This document shows, in pieces, positions 35,686-46,270 of a stretch of DNA of 64,000 bases. The stretch lies in NCBI RefSeq assembly GCF_000001735.4, contig NC_003070.9:16105971-16169970 (forward strand), given 5' to 3'. Source of the stretch: Arabidopsis thaliana. Taxonomy: Eukaryota; Streptophyta; Magnoliopsida; Brassicales; Brassicaceae. Position 1 is the stretch's first letter; every line of letters starts with the position of its first letter. The notes beneath the pieces are model-generated. The model saw nothing but the letters and a program-made list of their open reading frames with translations. It did no database searches and was not told the DNA's origin. The position numbers and the translations under genes are program-made.

Positions 35686-37820
35686 AAGGCTTTATGAAAG
35701 AGTTAAGATATAAGATAGAATATGGGAAGGATCAGAAAAGAGAAAACAAAAAGTGTTGGTAAATGACTAATGAGTAAATGGAATCATCTTACATAAATAG
35801 TAGCAAGCTTAATGATTATAAGAGTACAGAACAAAAGTGTGATTTTTTCATAGATATTGGGTTATAAATATATGATTTTAAACAGCCTTATTTACCTCAC
35901 TTTTGTCTCTTTAATTATTTTTTATAGCACTATCATCTATTTTTATGATTTGGAAAAATAAAATTTTAAAATGTCACATCACATTTACAAAACATGGAGA
36001 TGTAAAAATACATATTTGTATATTTATAGGAGATTCCTTCATGGTCTTTTGAATGTTCATTTTAGCTTAAAAAGTGAGAGAGTGAGTTGGCATTTATGGA
36101 GGGGATATGTGAAAAGTATGGTATAAAATAAGCTTGGTTTAATAAAGAATGGAGAAAGTGTAGTGGTGCGGATTTGTCATACTTTGCCATCAACATTGTT
36201 TTTGGGGTTTGGTGAGAGTATCTTATAATTTTTTGGGCAAAGATATATTTCCTTTTGTGGAAGGTAAATCATGTTTTGCTTGTTTACCTCCTTTTAAAGA
36301 AAACGATTTAATTTTTTATTTTGCCAAAGGATTTTCATTTTTATTGACTTTGTAGGTTCATATGGTGGACACAAACATATTGGGATTAGCCCATACATTA
36401 CAAGGCTCATGCCCCATTAAAGATGTCAACTGGGCTGTTCATGTCCAAATGAACAGCCCTATTTTTTGGTCATTATTGGTTTAAGCTAAATGGGATCAAA
36501 TCCAAATTAGACCAAACCCAAAAAGAACCATAATAAATCAGGCAATCCATGGGTCCAAATCTTATTATATAAAATACAGTTTAGAAAGTTAGTAACTCGC
36601 GAGATCATGACATATGGCAAGTATATATATATATATATATAATTATGTTTATTAATCAAAAAAAATTAACAGTACATGTGTTATGATCAATTAAATAAAT
36701 CTAGCATGTATTAATTTAAAAAAAAAATTATTAGTAACTCTTAAAAATAAAAAGACATTGAGAAGATACCCTGGATATGTCCTGGAATATCACTGGCTTT
36801 GAGGATTGTACCTCTCATGCTTGCTTCACTTATATATTCATTTGAGGATTGTACACCCTCGAGGTCGTTCTTGAGGATTTGAACATGACTTTGGGATTTA
36901 CCTTGCACAAGACCGAACCAATTTATTCTGACACCCTCGAGAAAGCGTACAATTATTTTTATTAGTCTTTCATAATTTCATCTCCCTGGTATTAATATAT
37001 AGACAACTAACTCTAGCCTATGTGTCGATGTCGTGCTTATAAAGAAACTTACTTTTTAATTATACCTTGATGCTTCCAAAGTGAGTCTTTTTATCGTTGG
37101 TTGGAATGTATTGTTATCGTTACAAAGTTATTTGATTGTTGGTCTCAAGGGTAAGAAAAGGAAAAGTTTTTTTTTCGTTATTATAAATGAAGTAGTTTAT
37201 CAAGTTGTGTTGGGTTTCAAATTTGTCTCTAAAATCTATGAATTTTTCCTACAGCCTATGTAATATTGGCTTATATAATAAAATTACCGAGGACCAATAA
37301 CATCAATACACACATTCGGAAACACATCGAATCAATAAGAATACAATGTTAGCGCTTAGTGCTACTGGAGTCTATACTCGTCACATCCCAGATGGTTCGT
37401 TCTATATCTTTCTATTGGATTTACTCAAGTACTTATCTTTTCTCAATTAACCGGTTACGGTAAGATTTTGATCATACCTATATTTAAGAAAAAACAAATA
37501 ATAGTTAATTCATATTTTACTAAACTTATATATATATATATATTGATAAGTTTATGCAATTATTAGTATATGATAATGATGTGACCAGATAGTTACATAC
37601 GATTTTCAAACAAATTATTATTTTATCGAATTATGTTAAATATTATATTGCCTCGCTAAAGACCAAAAACTTTTATAAATTATAGTGATTATTAATTTCT
37701 CGAGTATTAGTTTATAAAAAAATTTTTTGTACAAACTCTTCACAAGTTAAAGTTGAATTTACAATTGTGGTCACTTATTTTCTTCTCCTAATTTATTTGA
37801 ATGTTGTATAATTTATAAAT
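35686..37820. other. Intergenic region, AT-rich with a short perfect hairpin
   Basis: After the PLATZ 3' end there is no recognisable gene. An 11-bp perfect hairpin (GGGCTGTTCAT, 36432-36442 with 36449-36459) and an (AT)n run at 36622-36640 stand out. A short gene-like stretch at 37346-37394 ends before a GT but has no partner exon that I recognise. Confidence 0.5.
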
Positions 37821-37822
37821 TA

Positions 37823-39502
37823 CTAGATTAGGACCCGCCCGATGGACGGGTTTTAAAGTTTTAAAATAAAATTTTATAAATGTATATCAAAATTTGTTGT
37901 AAGAGAAAATATTTTTGAAAAAATAGATAACTTTTTTAGCTAGAGAAAAGACTTATAATATTTCTTTAAACCTTTTTGTTGAGAAAAAGTTTTTATTTCA
38001 CTAATTTTTACTTCTATATTTTAGTTATCAAATGTTTTACCACATACTTATCATTATTAGTAATGTCAATTCACAAAAAAGTAATTTTGGAAATCCATAT
38101 ATTTTTCAATTTTTTTTTATAATCCAACCACCAGTCAAACTTTGATCTTATTTACATTATTTTACAAATATACTATTGAACTATGCTTTTTACCGTTTAC
38201 AAAATATATATATGATCAGTTGATAACAATACCCCAACTATATGTCTATTTTTTTTTCTTATAGTTTCTTTAACCATTTAAATTGTTGACCCAAAAAATA
38301 TATTAAATAATCACATAAAAATAATTGATGACATTTATATAAAAGAAAAAAATATGCTTAAATGAAGTGAGTGTATAACCAACCTAGAAATTAGAAAAGT
38401 TGAGAAATTAATTTGACATAACTAAAAGAAAAATGAAAATTATAAGTACAATGATATATGAGTCTTAGATAATAAAAGTATAAAAATAAAAATTAAAAGG
38501 AAAATAAAAATAAAATAAAGAATCTACAAAATACTACACCTAAATTAAAAAATAGCAGAAAAGAAGAAATATATATTGATCTAAATTGTCTTAACAAAAA
38601 AATGGAAATTCAAATAAACAACATAACAATTTATTTTAAATCCTAACAAACTTTTAGTTATAAAATAAAATCAAAAGGAATAACATATAATTTTAAATTA
38701 AATAATGACACATGTTATAATCTAAAATTATTAGCTCGATGATATATAATTAATATTATATTATTCAAAAACTTTATACTTATTTTTTAGTTTAAGATTT
38801 TCAATGCATGTAGTCATTAGTGAAAACACCAAAAATTAGGAAAATAGGGCTTAAAGGGATTGATTTTTTGATTATTTGATGACAATGTTAATATAAATTT
38901 TAAGTCATTTAATATGAGTTTGACATTAGGTAAAACTAATTTATGAGATTATAGAATACAACAAAACTATATCTTAAACAATGTTTCTTTTCCAAAATAG
39001 TTTGTGGTTTTCTTTATTTTTGGTTCATTATGTTTTGTTATTTATTAAATATTTTAATATGAAGTAATTCTATTATTTTGATATGATATAATTATATTGA
39101 TGTGATATGATATACATATTATTTTGATATAAAATTTAACAGTTATCCATTAAAATAACATGTGCATAATCAAAATCGAGATTATCATGATGAAATAGAT
39201 AGTTAAATTGTATAGCAAAATAAAATCTATAAGATTAAAATTTTGGTTTTTATTAATTACTAAACAAAATATAAAGAAAGTGTGTTGACTAACTTAAAAT
39301 TTTAATATCATCAATAAGATATAGTTAAAATCATTAAGTATATAGCAAAATGAATATTGTAAGATTAAAATTCGATATAAATTTTTTTTACTAGATTAGA
39401 TATTTAAAAAATAGGAATTATCATTTACTATTTAAAATTCCAATCATCGGTAAACATTTATAATTATTTTTAAACCCGCCTATCTATACCGGCCTAACCT
39501 AG
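37823..39502. mobile_element. Helitron-like element with inverted CTAG termini
   Basis: The left edge, read on the minus strand, ends with a CCCG...CGGG hairpin followed by CTAATCTAG|T. This fits a Helitron 3' end (hairpin then CTRR, inserted before T). The right edge read on the plus strand ends in a related CCCGCC...CCGGCCTAACCTAG|T. So both borders look like the same 3'-end family in opposite orientation, 1.68 kb apart. The interior is AT-rich and non-coding. It could be two Helitron ends placed tail-out, or a TIR element with a Helitron-like terminus. Confidence 0.5.
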
Positions 39503-39664
39503 TAATATATGATATCATGAACACATTTTTTCAAAACGTCATACTAAAGTCTTAAGTGTTTCACACAATGACACAATGACATAATTTCAATACTTACATA
39601 AGTTCAATATTAAGAACTTATTAAGAACATAAGTTCAATACTTCATAAGTTCAATATTAAAAAT

Positions 39665-39783
39665 CATGGGTGGTCCATGTCCATTTAATTATAGTCAGCT
39701 TTTGGACAAGCCCAAAATAAACCCTTCAGTTTTGGGGTTGTCCAAAAGTTGACTATAATTAAATGGACATGGGCAGTCCATGG
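39665..39783. repeat. Inverted repeat (~50-bp arms) next to the 730-bp array
   Basis: The left arm (about 39665-39716) contains GGTCCATGTCCATTTAATTA and GCTTTTGGACAAGCCC. The right arm (39730-39783) carries the inverse with few mismatches. Together they form a long stem with a short loop. The right arm is also the start of the first 730-bp repeat; later copies lack the left arm. Confidence 0.9.
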
Positions 39784-40315
39784 TTTTCAGACCCAAATAA
39801 CAACCTTAGGCCCGGTAACGGGAAACCAAACCCAAGATTGTAAAGAAGACCAACAAAATTCTCCTAATGGGCCAGAAACGATTTTATTCTACTCTATAAG
39901 TTTTCTACTCTTTTGTTTGAGATTATCTGGTATTGTAGTTAGTTACTTGATTTCATATTTTACACTTTACAGTTTTAGCTAGATCTAGCATTTAGTTAGT
40001 GGATTGTGCAGTCTATTTGCTTCGTTGCATTTACAATTTGTTGGTGGGTTGATTTATATTTAGATTGGTGGGTTCTTGTGTTTTTCTTATTTGTATGGTT
40101 AAAGAAGAATTCGAAAATGCAATGAATAAACAAGAACAAAAGAATAAAAATACGTAGAAGTCTCTTCGGTCCCGTGGTTGACCAAGAGTTCATTAATATT
40201 TTTACACTAGGTCTGGAGTTTGATTTCCAGAGCATGCAATTTTTTATAAATTAATGATACAAAACTTATAGAAAGTCTAGAGTACCGGATGCAGAGCCGT
40301 TCGTGGTAGTCTTAA

Positions 40316-40444
40316 ATGTCGAAAGAGGATGTTCATCGCGGGGATGTCGCACATGCAGAACCGTCTGTTGAAGATCTGAGTGTAGGGGATAGAGCTGCTA
40401 TGGAATCATTGTTCGTGGAACCTGTTTCTCATAATTTGTTGTAG
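40316..40444 (+). CDS. 42-codon frame, copy 1 of the 730-bp repeat (hypothetical)
   Basis: The frame begins MSKEDVHRGDVAHAEPSVED and ends EPVSHNLL plus TAG. The counterpart at 41046-41174 encodes the identical peptide although at least two codons differ silently. The peptide is acidic and matches nothing I know. It may be a fragment of a captured gene. No promoter evidence. Confidence 0.3.
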   Translation: MSKEDVHRGDVAHAEPSVEDLSVGDRAAMESLFVEPVSHNLL

Positions 40445-41045
40445 ATAGTTTGTGTATTCCCAACCACAAGTCCAAAAGTTGACCATAATTAAATGGAAAT
40501 GGGCAGTCCATGGTTTTCAGACCCAAATAACAACCTTAGGCCCGGTAACGGGGAACCAAACCCAAGATTGTAAAGAAGACCAACAAAATTCTCCTAATGG
40601 GCCAGAAGCGATTTTATTCTACTCTATAAGTTTTCTACTCTTTTGTTTGAGATTATCTGGTATTGTAGTTAGTTACTTGATTTCATATTTTACACTTTAC
40701 AGTTTTAGCTAGATCTAGCATATAGTTAGTGGATTGTGCAGTCTATTTGCTTCGTTGCATTTACAATTTGTTGGTGGGTTGATTTATAATTAGATTGGTT
40801 GGTTCTTGTGTTTTTCTTATTTGTATGGTTAAAGAAGAATTCGAAAATGCAATGAATAAACAAGAACAAAAGAATAAAAAAGCGTAGAAGTCTCTTCGGT
40901 CCCGTGGTTGACCAAGAGTTCATTAATATTTCTACACTAGGTCTGGAGTTTAATTTCCGGAGCATGCAATTTTTTATAAATTAATGATGCAAAACTTATC
41001 GAATGTCTAGAGTACCTGATGCAGAGCCGTTCGTGGTAGTCTTAA

Positions 41046-41174
41046 ATGTCGAAAGAGGATGTCCATCGCGGGGATGTCGCACATGCAGAACCGTCTGTTG
41101 AAGATCTGAGTGTTGGGGATAGAGCTGCTATGGAATCATTGTTCGTGGAACCTGTTTCTCATAATTTGTTGTAG
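41046..41174 (+). CDS. 42-codon frame, copy 2 of the 730-bp repeat (hypothetical)
   Basis: Encodes the same 42 residues as copy 1; the visible differences (GTT/GTC at Val6 and GTA/GTT in LSVGD) are synonymous. In copy 3 (from 41774) several residues change (E to K, S to Y, M to K) and the stop is lost, extending the frame to 41980. Confidence 0.3.
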   Translation: MSKEDVHRGDVAHAEPSVEDLSVGDRAAMESLFVEPVSHNLL

Positions 41175-41949
41175 ATAGTTTGTGTATTCCCAACCACAAG
41201 TCCAAAAGTTGACCATAATTAAATGGAAATGGGCAGTCCATTGTTTTCAGACCCAAATAACAACCTTAGGCCCGGTAACGGGGAACCAAACCCAAGATTG
41301 TAAAGAAGACCAACAAAATTCTCCTAATGGGCCAGAAGCGATTTTATTCTACTTTATAAGTTTTCTACTCTTTTGTTTGAGATTATCTGGTATTGTAGTT
41401 AGTTACTTGATTTCATATTTTACACTTTACAGTTTTAGCTAGATCTAGCATATAGTTAGTGGATTGTGCAGTCTATTTGCTTCGTTGCATTTACAATTTG
41501 TCGGTGGGTTGATTTATAATTAGATTGGTTGGTTCTTGTGTTTTTCTTATTTGTATGGTTAAAGAAGAATTCGAAAATGCAATGAATAAACAAGAACAAA
41601 AGAATAAAAATGCGTAGAAGTCTCTTCGGTCCCGTTGGTTGACCAAGAGTTCATTAATATTTCTACACTAGGTCTGAAGTTTGATTTCCGGAGCATGCAA
41701 TTTTTTATAAATTAATGATGCAACACTTATCGAATGTCTAGAGTACCTGATGCAGAGCCGTTCGTGGTAGAAAATGTCGAAAGAGGATGTCCATCGCGGG
41801 GATGTCGCACATGCAAAACCGTATGTTGAAGATTTGAGTGTTGGGGATAGAGCTGCTAAGGAATCATTGTTCGTGGAACCTGTTTCTCATAATTTGTTGC
41901 AGATAGTTTTGTGTATTCCCAACCACAACTCTCCCCCCCCCCCTCCCCT

Positions 41950-42465
41950 CCGATTTCAAAAATATGGTGGTGCATGCTGAGAGATTTAAAAGAATTGATT
42001 TGGCCACCAATATCACCAAATTGCACTTATCTTTTCAGTTAACTATCCTGAGAGAAGTCCACAGTTAAGGATGCTTGGACTGCAATAATTTTAGGATGGG
42101 TGACCTTCAATGAAGTGATTATCGGAACCATGCTTATGAGAACAAAGCATGTGAAAAGATCATGTGGTGATTTGTAGGATCGGTAAACAAGTCTTCGTGC
42201 CTCTCGGATCGATCGTTAGACAAGGGTGGGCCCAAAGGGCCGAGAGAGGACGTGGGTCCCACTGTTAAGGACAGCCGAAATGTTACAAGTGGTATCAGTG
42301 CCAAATCTAGACGAGTGCGGAGTCAAGAAGGCTCACACCGTCGGGGTGACAGTCTTGGTGCACCCTGATTTCAGGAAAATTAAGGTACATGCGGAGAGGT
42401 ATAAAATAATTGATTTGTTCACCTATGTCATGGACCTACTGTTAGTGACGGTCGGGACGTTACAT
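41950..42465 (+). mobile_element. Cassandra-like TRIM with 5S rRNA-derived LTR sequence
   Basis: A first LTR (about 41950-42287, ending TGTTACA) is followed by a primer-binding site TGGTATCAGTGCC (42290-42302) differing little from the initiator-Met consensus. A second, shorter LTR copy (about 42363-42465) repeats the CATGC-GAGAG-T-TAAAA-AATTGATTTG block and the terminal GTTACA. Cassandra TRIMs are recognised by a 5S rRNA-like segment in the LTR, which is present here in the first copy and deleted from the second. No coding region, as expected for TRIMs. Confidence 0.8.
42040..42120 (+). other. 5S rRNA-like segment (Pol III promoter relic)
   Basis: CACAGTTAAGGATGCTTGGAC...TTTTAGGATGGGTGACCTTC corresponds, with substitutions, to the plant 5S rRNA stretch CGCAGTTAAGCGTGCTTGG...CTAGGATGGGTGACCTCC, which includes the internal control region. 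It is a TRIM component, not a functional 5S gene: only part of 5S is alignable and key positions are altered. Confidence 0.8.
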
Positions 42466-42468
42466 AGT

Positions 42469-42560
42469 TGACTATCATCATAATAGAATTAGACTGAAAA
42501 TCTCTAGTGATGGCTGACTATCATTATAATAGAATTAGACTGAAAATCTCTAGTGATGGC
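42469..42560. repeat. 46-bp tandem duplication
   Basis: TGACTATCATCATAATAGAA starts copy one (42469-42514) and copy two (42515-42560) repeats it with one difference (CATCAT/CATTAT). It directly follows the TRIM. Confidence 0.97.
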
Positions 42561-42894
42561 GTAATAAGACCACACAATTTATTTTTGGAAATATTTTCTT
42601 TTTTAAATTTAAATAACAATAGCAATCCAAAGAAAATATTTCTGAAAATAAATTGTGTCTTTAATTCATTGCAACATTTTGTTTATTTCAATTGCTACAT
42701 TTAATTTATTTCTCAAACTATTGTAACTTTTGTTCGTTTTATAAATCGTAGAGGTAAACCAACTTCATTCAATCAAAATACAACACTACGTCATGTCACT
42801 CATTGTTTAAAAATAAATCAAAATTAAATCAGAAAGCAAAACAAATTAAGAAAATAAAATCTGTATTTTTTAATTAAAGAAGGTTAAATATCTG
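42561..42894. other. AT-rich spacer
   Basis: A pair of near-inverted TTATTTTTGGAAATATTTTC / GAAAATATTTCTGAAAATAA segments (42580-42652) form a possible stem. Nothing else is recognisable. Confidence 0.5.
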
Positions 42895-43575
42895 TTGTGT
42901 TTATAAATAAGAGTTTAGGTTTAGATTTTATACTTAAACAAAATTATATGTCAGGTTGGGTATATAAATGAGAATTATGATTTAGATATTTTAAGTAAAC
43001 AAAATTATATGTCGGTTTGGGTTTATAAAAGAGTATTTAGGGTTTAAATTTTACAATTAAACAAATTATATTTCAATTTAGATTTATAAAAATGAAATTT
43101 AGGGTTTATATTTTACAATTAAACATAATCATATATCGTTTTAGGTTTATAAAAAAGTGGTTAGGGTTATAGATTTTAAACTTAAATAATTAGAAAAAAC
43201 TTTAGGGTTAAAGATTTTTAAATTAAATGAAACTAGAAAAAATTATAATTTTGTCTAATTATTTAAGTTAGTAAGAATGAGGTTTATGGTATAGATTTTA
43301 CAACTAAGCAAAATCATATGTCATTTTGGATTTATAAAAGAGTGGTTTGGGTTTAGATTTTAAAATTAAATGAAACTAGATATCGGTTGGGTTTATAAAA
43401 AAATGTTTAGGGTTTATATTTTATAATTAAAAAATTATATGTCGATTTGAGTTTATAAAAATGAGGTTTAGATTTAGATATTATAATTAAATAAAGTTAT
43501 TTGTCTGTTTGGGTTTATGAAAGAGTGGTTAGAGTTTTAGATTTTAAAGTTAAATAAGATTATATGTTGTTTTTG
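42895..43575. repeat. Degenerate ~62-bp tandem array with TTTAGGG-type cores, about 11 copies
   Basis: The unit is roughly GGGTTTATAAAAGAG-GGTTTAGGGTTTAGATTTTA-AATTAAACAAAATTATATGTCGG. About eleven diverged copies run head to tail. TTTAGGG or a near form occurs in most copies but is not itself tandem, so this is not a true telomeric tract. Confidence 0.85.
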
Positions 43576-44120
43576 GTTTGTAGAGATTTTATATATTTAA
43601 TTTGTTTTGTTATTTTTGAATTTAATTATGATTAATTTTTAAATAAATATGACCGGTATATTTTAATATAAAATATGACATGACATATATTTGTATTTTA
43701 GTTGGTTAATAAAATAGGGTGAACAAAAAACTCAAGAATCTTTATGTAATACATCACAAGAATCTTTATCTAATACATCACAAGTCAATTCTAAAAAAAC
43801 TGCAGCTCTCTTCATCTGACACCTGGCTTAAATCGCAATAATTCTTTTTTTTTTCATCTTCTTCTTCTCATCAATCCAAAACTTTATAGTGCCTTCCTCT
43901 CCCTCTCTCTCTACCCAATCATAAGTACTCTCCGATTACATGGTTATCACATTTTTTGGCTTGTGATATCACGTTTCTTTATTCTTATTCAAATCTCTGT
44001 TTCAATTTCACTTCATTGACGTATTAGATATATTTGCAATCTCAAATGAATTGTTAATGATTCTTATGAACGTGATCTGGTTTCTGTAGAATTATTTTTC
44101 TTCGTTATCGGAGATTGGTG
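43576..44120. other. AT-rich sequence with possible 5' UTR of the alpha-COP fragment
   Basis: A CT-rich stretch (43840-43920) with CTCTCTCTCTAC resembles a 5' UTR and leads to the alpha-COP-like fragment. The near-repeat CAAGAATCTTTATSTAATACATCA occurs twice at 43732-43782. Confidence 0.45.
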
Positions 44121-44219
44121 ATGAAGTTCGTGACCAAGAGTAACAGATTTGAGGGTCTAAGATTTCACCCTAAAAGGCCAGGCTCTGCCTCACATCCACA
44201 TTCTCCATTTAAGTTTTGA
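44121..44219 (+). pseudogene. Fragment of a coatomer alpha-subunit gene (N terminus)
   Basis: ATG at 44121 opens MKFVTKSNRFEGLRFHPKRP, closely matching the first residues of plant alpha-COP (M-L-T-K-F-x-T-K-S-N-R-x-x-G-L-x-F-H-P-K-R-P). After that the frame is lost and a TGA closes it at 44219. Possible further scraps of the WD40 region follow (ACGACAAGTTAAG at 44255). The CT-rich leader upstream suggests the copied piece included the 5' UTR. It is a duplicated gene piece, not a working gene. Functional alpha-COP is a COPI coat subunit. Confidence 0.7.
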
Positions 44220-45124
44220 TTGGAATTTTCTTATGATTCGTTTTCTCTTCAGACGACAAGTTAAGAAAAAAAAACAATAACCCTTATGGTTGGTGAGGAC
44301 GAACATGTAAGTTTTACTTACATCTCTTTTCTCATTTGAACCAAAGCTCTTTGTAAGACTTTAGTTGCGATCAAACCCGGTAATTAGTCAAAAGACTTGG
44401 GATTGTAAATTTTCTCAATATTTATCAATGATTCAATATGCTTTTAGAATTCTCTTAAGATCGTGTTTCTCTATTCATGTTATTATCAGGTTTATTGGCG
44501 GAAAAAAAAAAAACGAGAAAAATAAGTTAAACATCACATAAGTTATATGTATGTTGCTATAATGTACAGTTAACATATCTCTTATCTCTGGTTTGCAAGA
44601 AATCTTAATTTTATATGTATTAACGTAACTAGCGATAATTGTTAGAGGTTGAGAGTAGCCTCATGAAAAAGTAAACCATAACTTCATGTCATTTATTAGT
44701 CTCCGTTGTTTGCTTAAGCTAAAGTAATATTCGAGTATTTAACTGTTAGTTGAAGTAATAATACATGTAGTTCATTCGATTACATGAAACTCAGCCTGTT
44801 ATACGTTATATGATTACGTCTTGATTTTCACTTTGTTAATATAACGACAACTTTTGACAGATTTATCTTTGAAGTGTTAAGTAGTAAAGAAAAAAATTAG
44901 TTAGCTTATCTATTAATTTGATTAAAAGTTTTGCATACTAGTTGTATATGGTCGACGCCAAGTAAGCTAAAGTTCTTCCTATGTGTATCTAGGCCTGATG
45001 AGGCTTATAATTAGTGAGTAGGTATGGGTCCAAAAAGCCCAATTTATGGAATGTGGTTTAGTTACTTTAACTAAAAGAGCCGCTTACTTAGGTCACAGAT
45101 CTAGGGTTTTTCTAGTCCATCGCC
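44220..45124. other. AT-rich intergenic region and F-box leader
   Basis: No gene recognised. The last ~60 bp (GATCTAGGGTTTTTCTAGTCC) look like a short 5' UTR for the F-box frame. Confidence 0.5.
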
Positions 45125-46270
45125 ATGACAAAACGGAAGCAGCAGGTCTCCGGCGATAATTCAGTCTTTGATCAGATTCCTGTTGATCTCATCGTCAATA
45201 TCATGTCGAAATTGCCTGTGAAGTCTATAGCTCAGTGTCGTTGCGTATCGAAGCTCTGGTCATCCATTATTCGCCGTCCGAATTACAACATGTTGTTCCC
45301 GGCCAAGTCTCCGGCTGCACCGAGGTTCCTTTTCATCGTTGCAAATGGATTATACGGACCAAATTTTTTTATATCCTCTTCACCTCAACCTCAATATCCA
45401 GATAAGCATTCATCTCTTGAAGCCACTCTTCACATCAGTTCGATCGCCACAGATTACTGCCAAATATGTCCCCCGGTCAATGGTTTGGTGTGCCGTTACA
45501 TGTATGGGAAGGATTTTATATATGTGGTGGTTTCTAATCCCATCACAGGAGAGAATGTAACGACACCAAAAGTGACAACAAAGGGGTATCCATCAAAGGA
45601 GAAAATATATTTTGGCTATGATCCAGTTGAAGAACAGTTCAAGGTATTGTTTATGACTTGGTTGCCTAGTAGCGGCTCACACGAGTATCAAGTTTAGACA
45701 TTAGGGACTAGAAATCTTTCTTGGAGGAGGATCCAATGTTCCACACTTCATTATCCTCATGAAGATGATGGAATATGCATCAACGGTATTTTGTATTATC
45801 AAGCAATTATTGGCCAAAAACGTTCCATCGTTTGCTTTGATGTTTGGTCTGAGAAATTTAGTTTTGTCAACATTGATCAATACTTGGCAACAAAGATCTT
45901 GGAACCTTTGATTCTGATAAACTACAAGGGTGGTAAATTAGGTGCTATTAATTGTCATATTAGAAGTAATTTCTTTGTTTTGTGGGTTTTAGAGAACGCC
46001 GAGGAACATAAATGGTCAGACACTTTCTACAAAATGCCCGAAGTGCTACGTCCAAGCCGGATAGAATCAGTGTTCTCTGCTGGAATGATTGGTACTGGCG
46101 AAGTTGTTTTGTATCGAAAATATGCACAAAACTTTTTCTACATTCTCTACTACAACCTCGAGAAAAACATTATTACAAGTGTAAGCCTTCGAGTTCCAGG
46201 ACTTGATTATGTGGAGTACAATGAAGTTCACACATTTCCAGACTTTGTAGGAGAATTGAAGCTTATGTAA
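45125..46270 (+). pseudogene. F-box-associated (FBA type) gene with one premature stop
   Basis: The first 190 codons hold an F-box (about residues 13-55: FDQIPVDLIVNIMSKLPVKS, CRCVSKLWSSIIRRPNY) and the start of an FBA_3-like domain (FGYDPVEEQFKVLFM). A TAG at 45695 stops it after HEYQV. The same frame then continues without interruption for 191 codons (TLGTRNLSWRRIQCS, GILYYQAIIGQKRSIVCFDVWSEKF, MPEVL) to TAA... at 46268. In the family the position is usually a leucine (VLTLG), so a single TTG-to-TAG change explains the stop. F-box proteins are substrate receptors of SCF ubiquitin ligases; the truncated form would keep the Skp1-binding part only. Confidence 0.88.

Larger units (their letters stand above)
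39741..41930. repeat. Three tandem copies of a 730-bp unit
   Basis: TCCAAAAGTTGAC begins units at 39741, 40471 and 41201, an exact 730-bp period. The copies differ by scattered substitutions, roughly 97% identical by eye. The third ends in a poly(C) tract (41932-41942) at the TRIM border. Each unit carries two short plus-strand frames: an ~80-codon frame ending RLSGIVVSYLISYFTLYSFS, and a 42-codon frame starting MSKEDVHRGDVAHA. The unit has no transposase or LTR features that I recognise. Confidence 0.95.

Noticed and set aside
37346..37394. Possible first exon (MLALSATGVYTRHIPDG followed by GT)
   Set aside because: No downstream exon or homology could be recognised in the following AT-rich DNA.
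42040..42120. A 5S rRNA gene
   Set aside because: Only part of 5S aligns, with many changes, and it is embedded between LTR features of a TRIM element.
42895..43575. Interstitial telomere tract
   Set aside because: TTTAGGG is not in direct tandem; it occurs once per ~62-bp unit.
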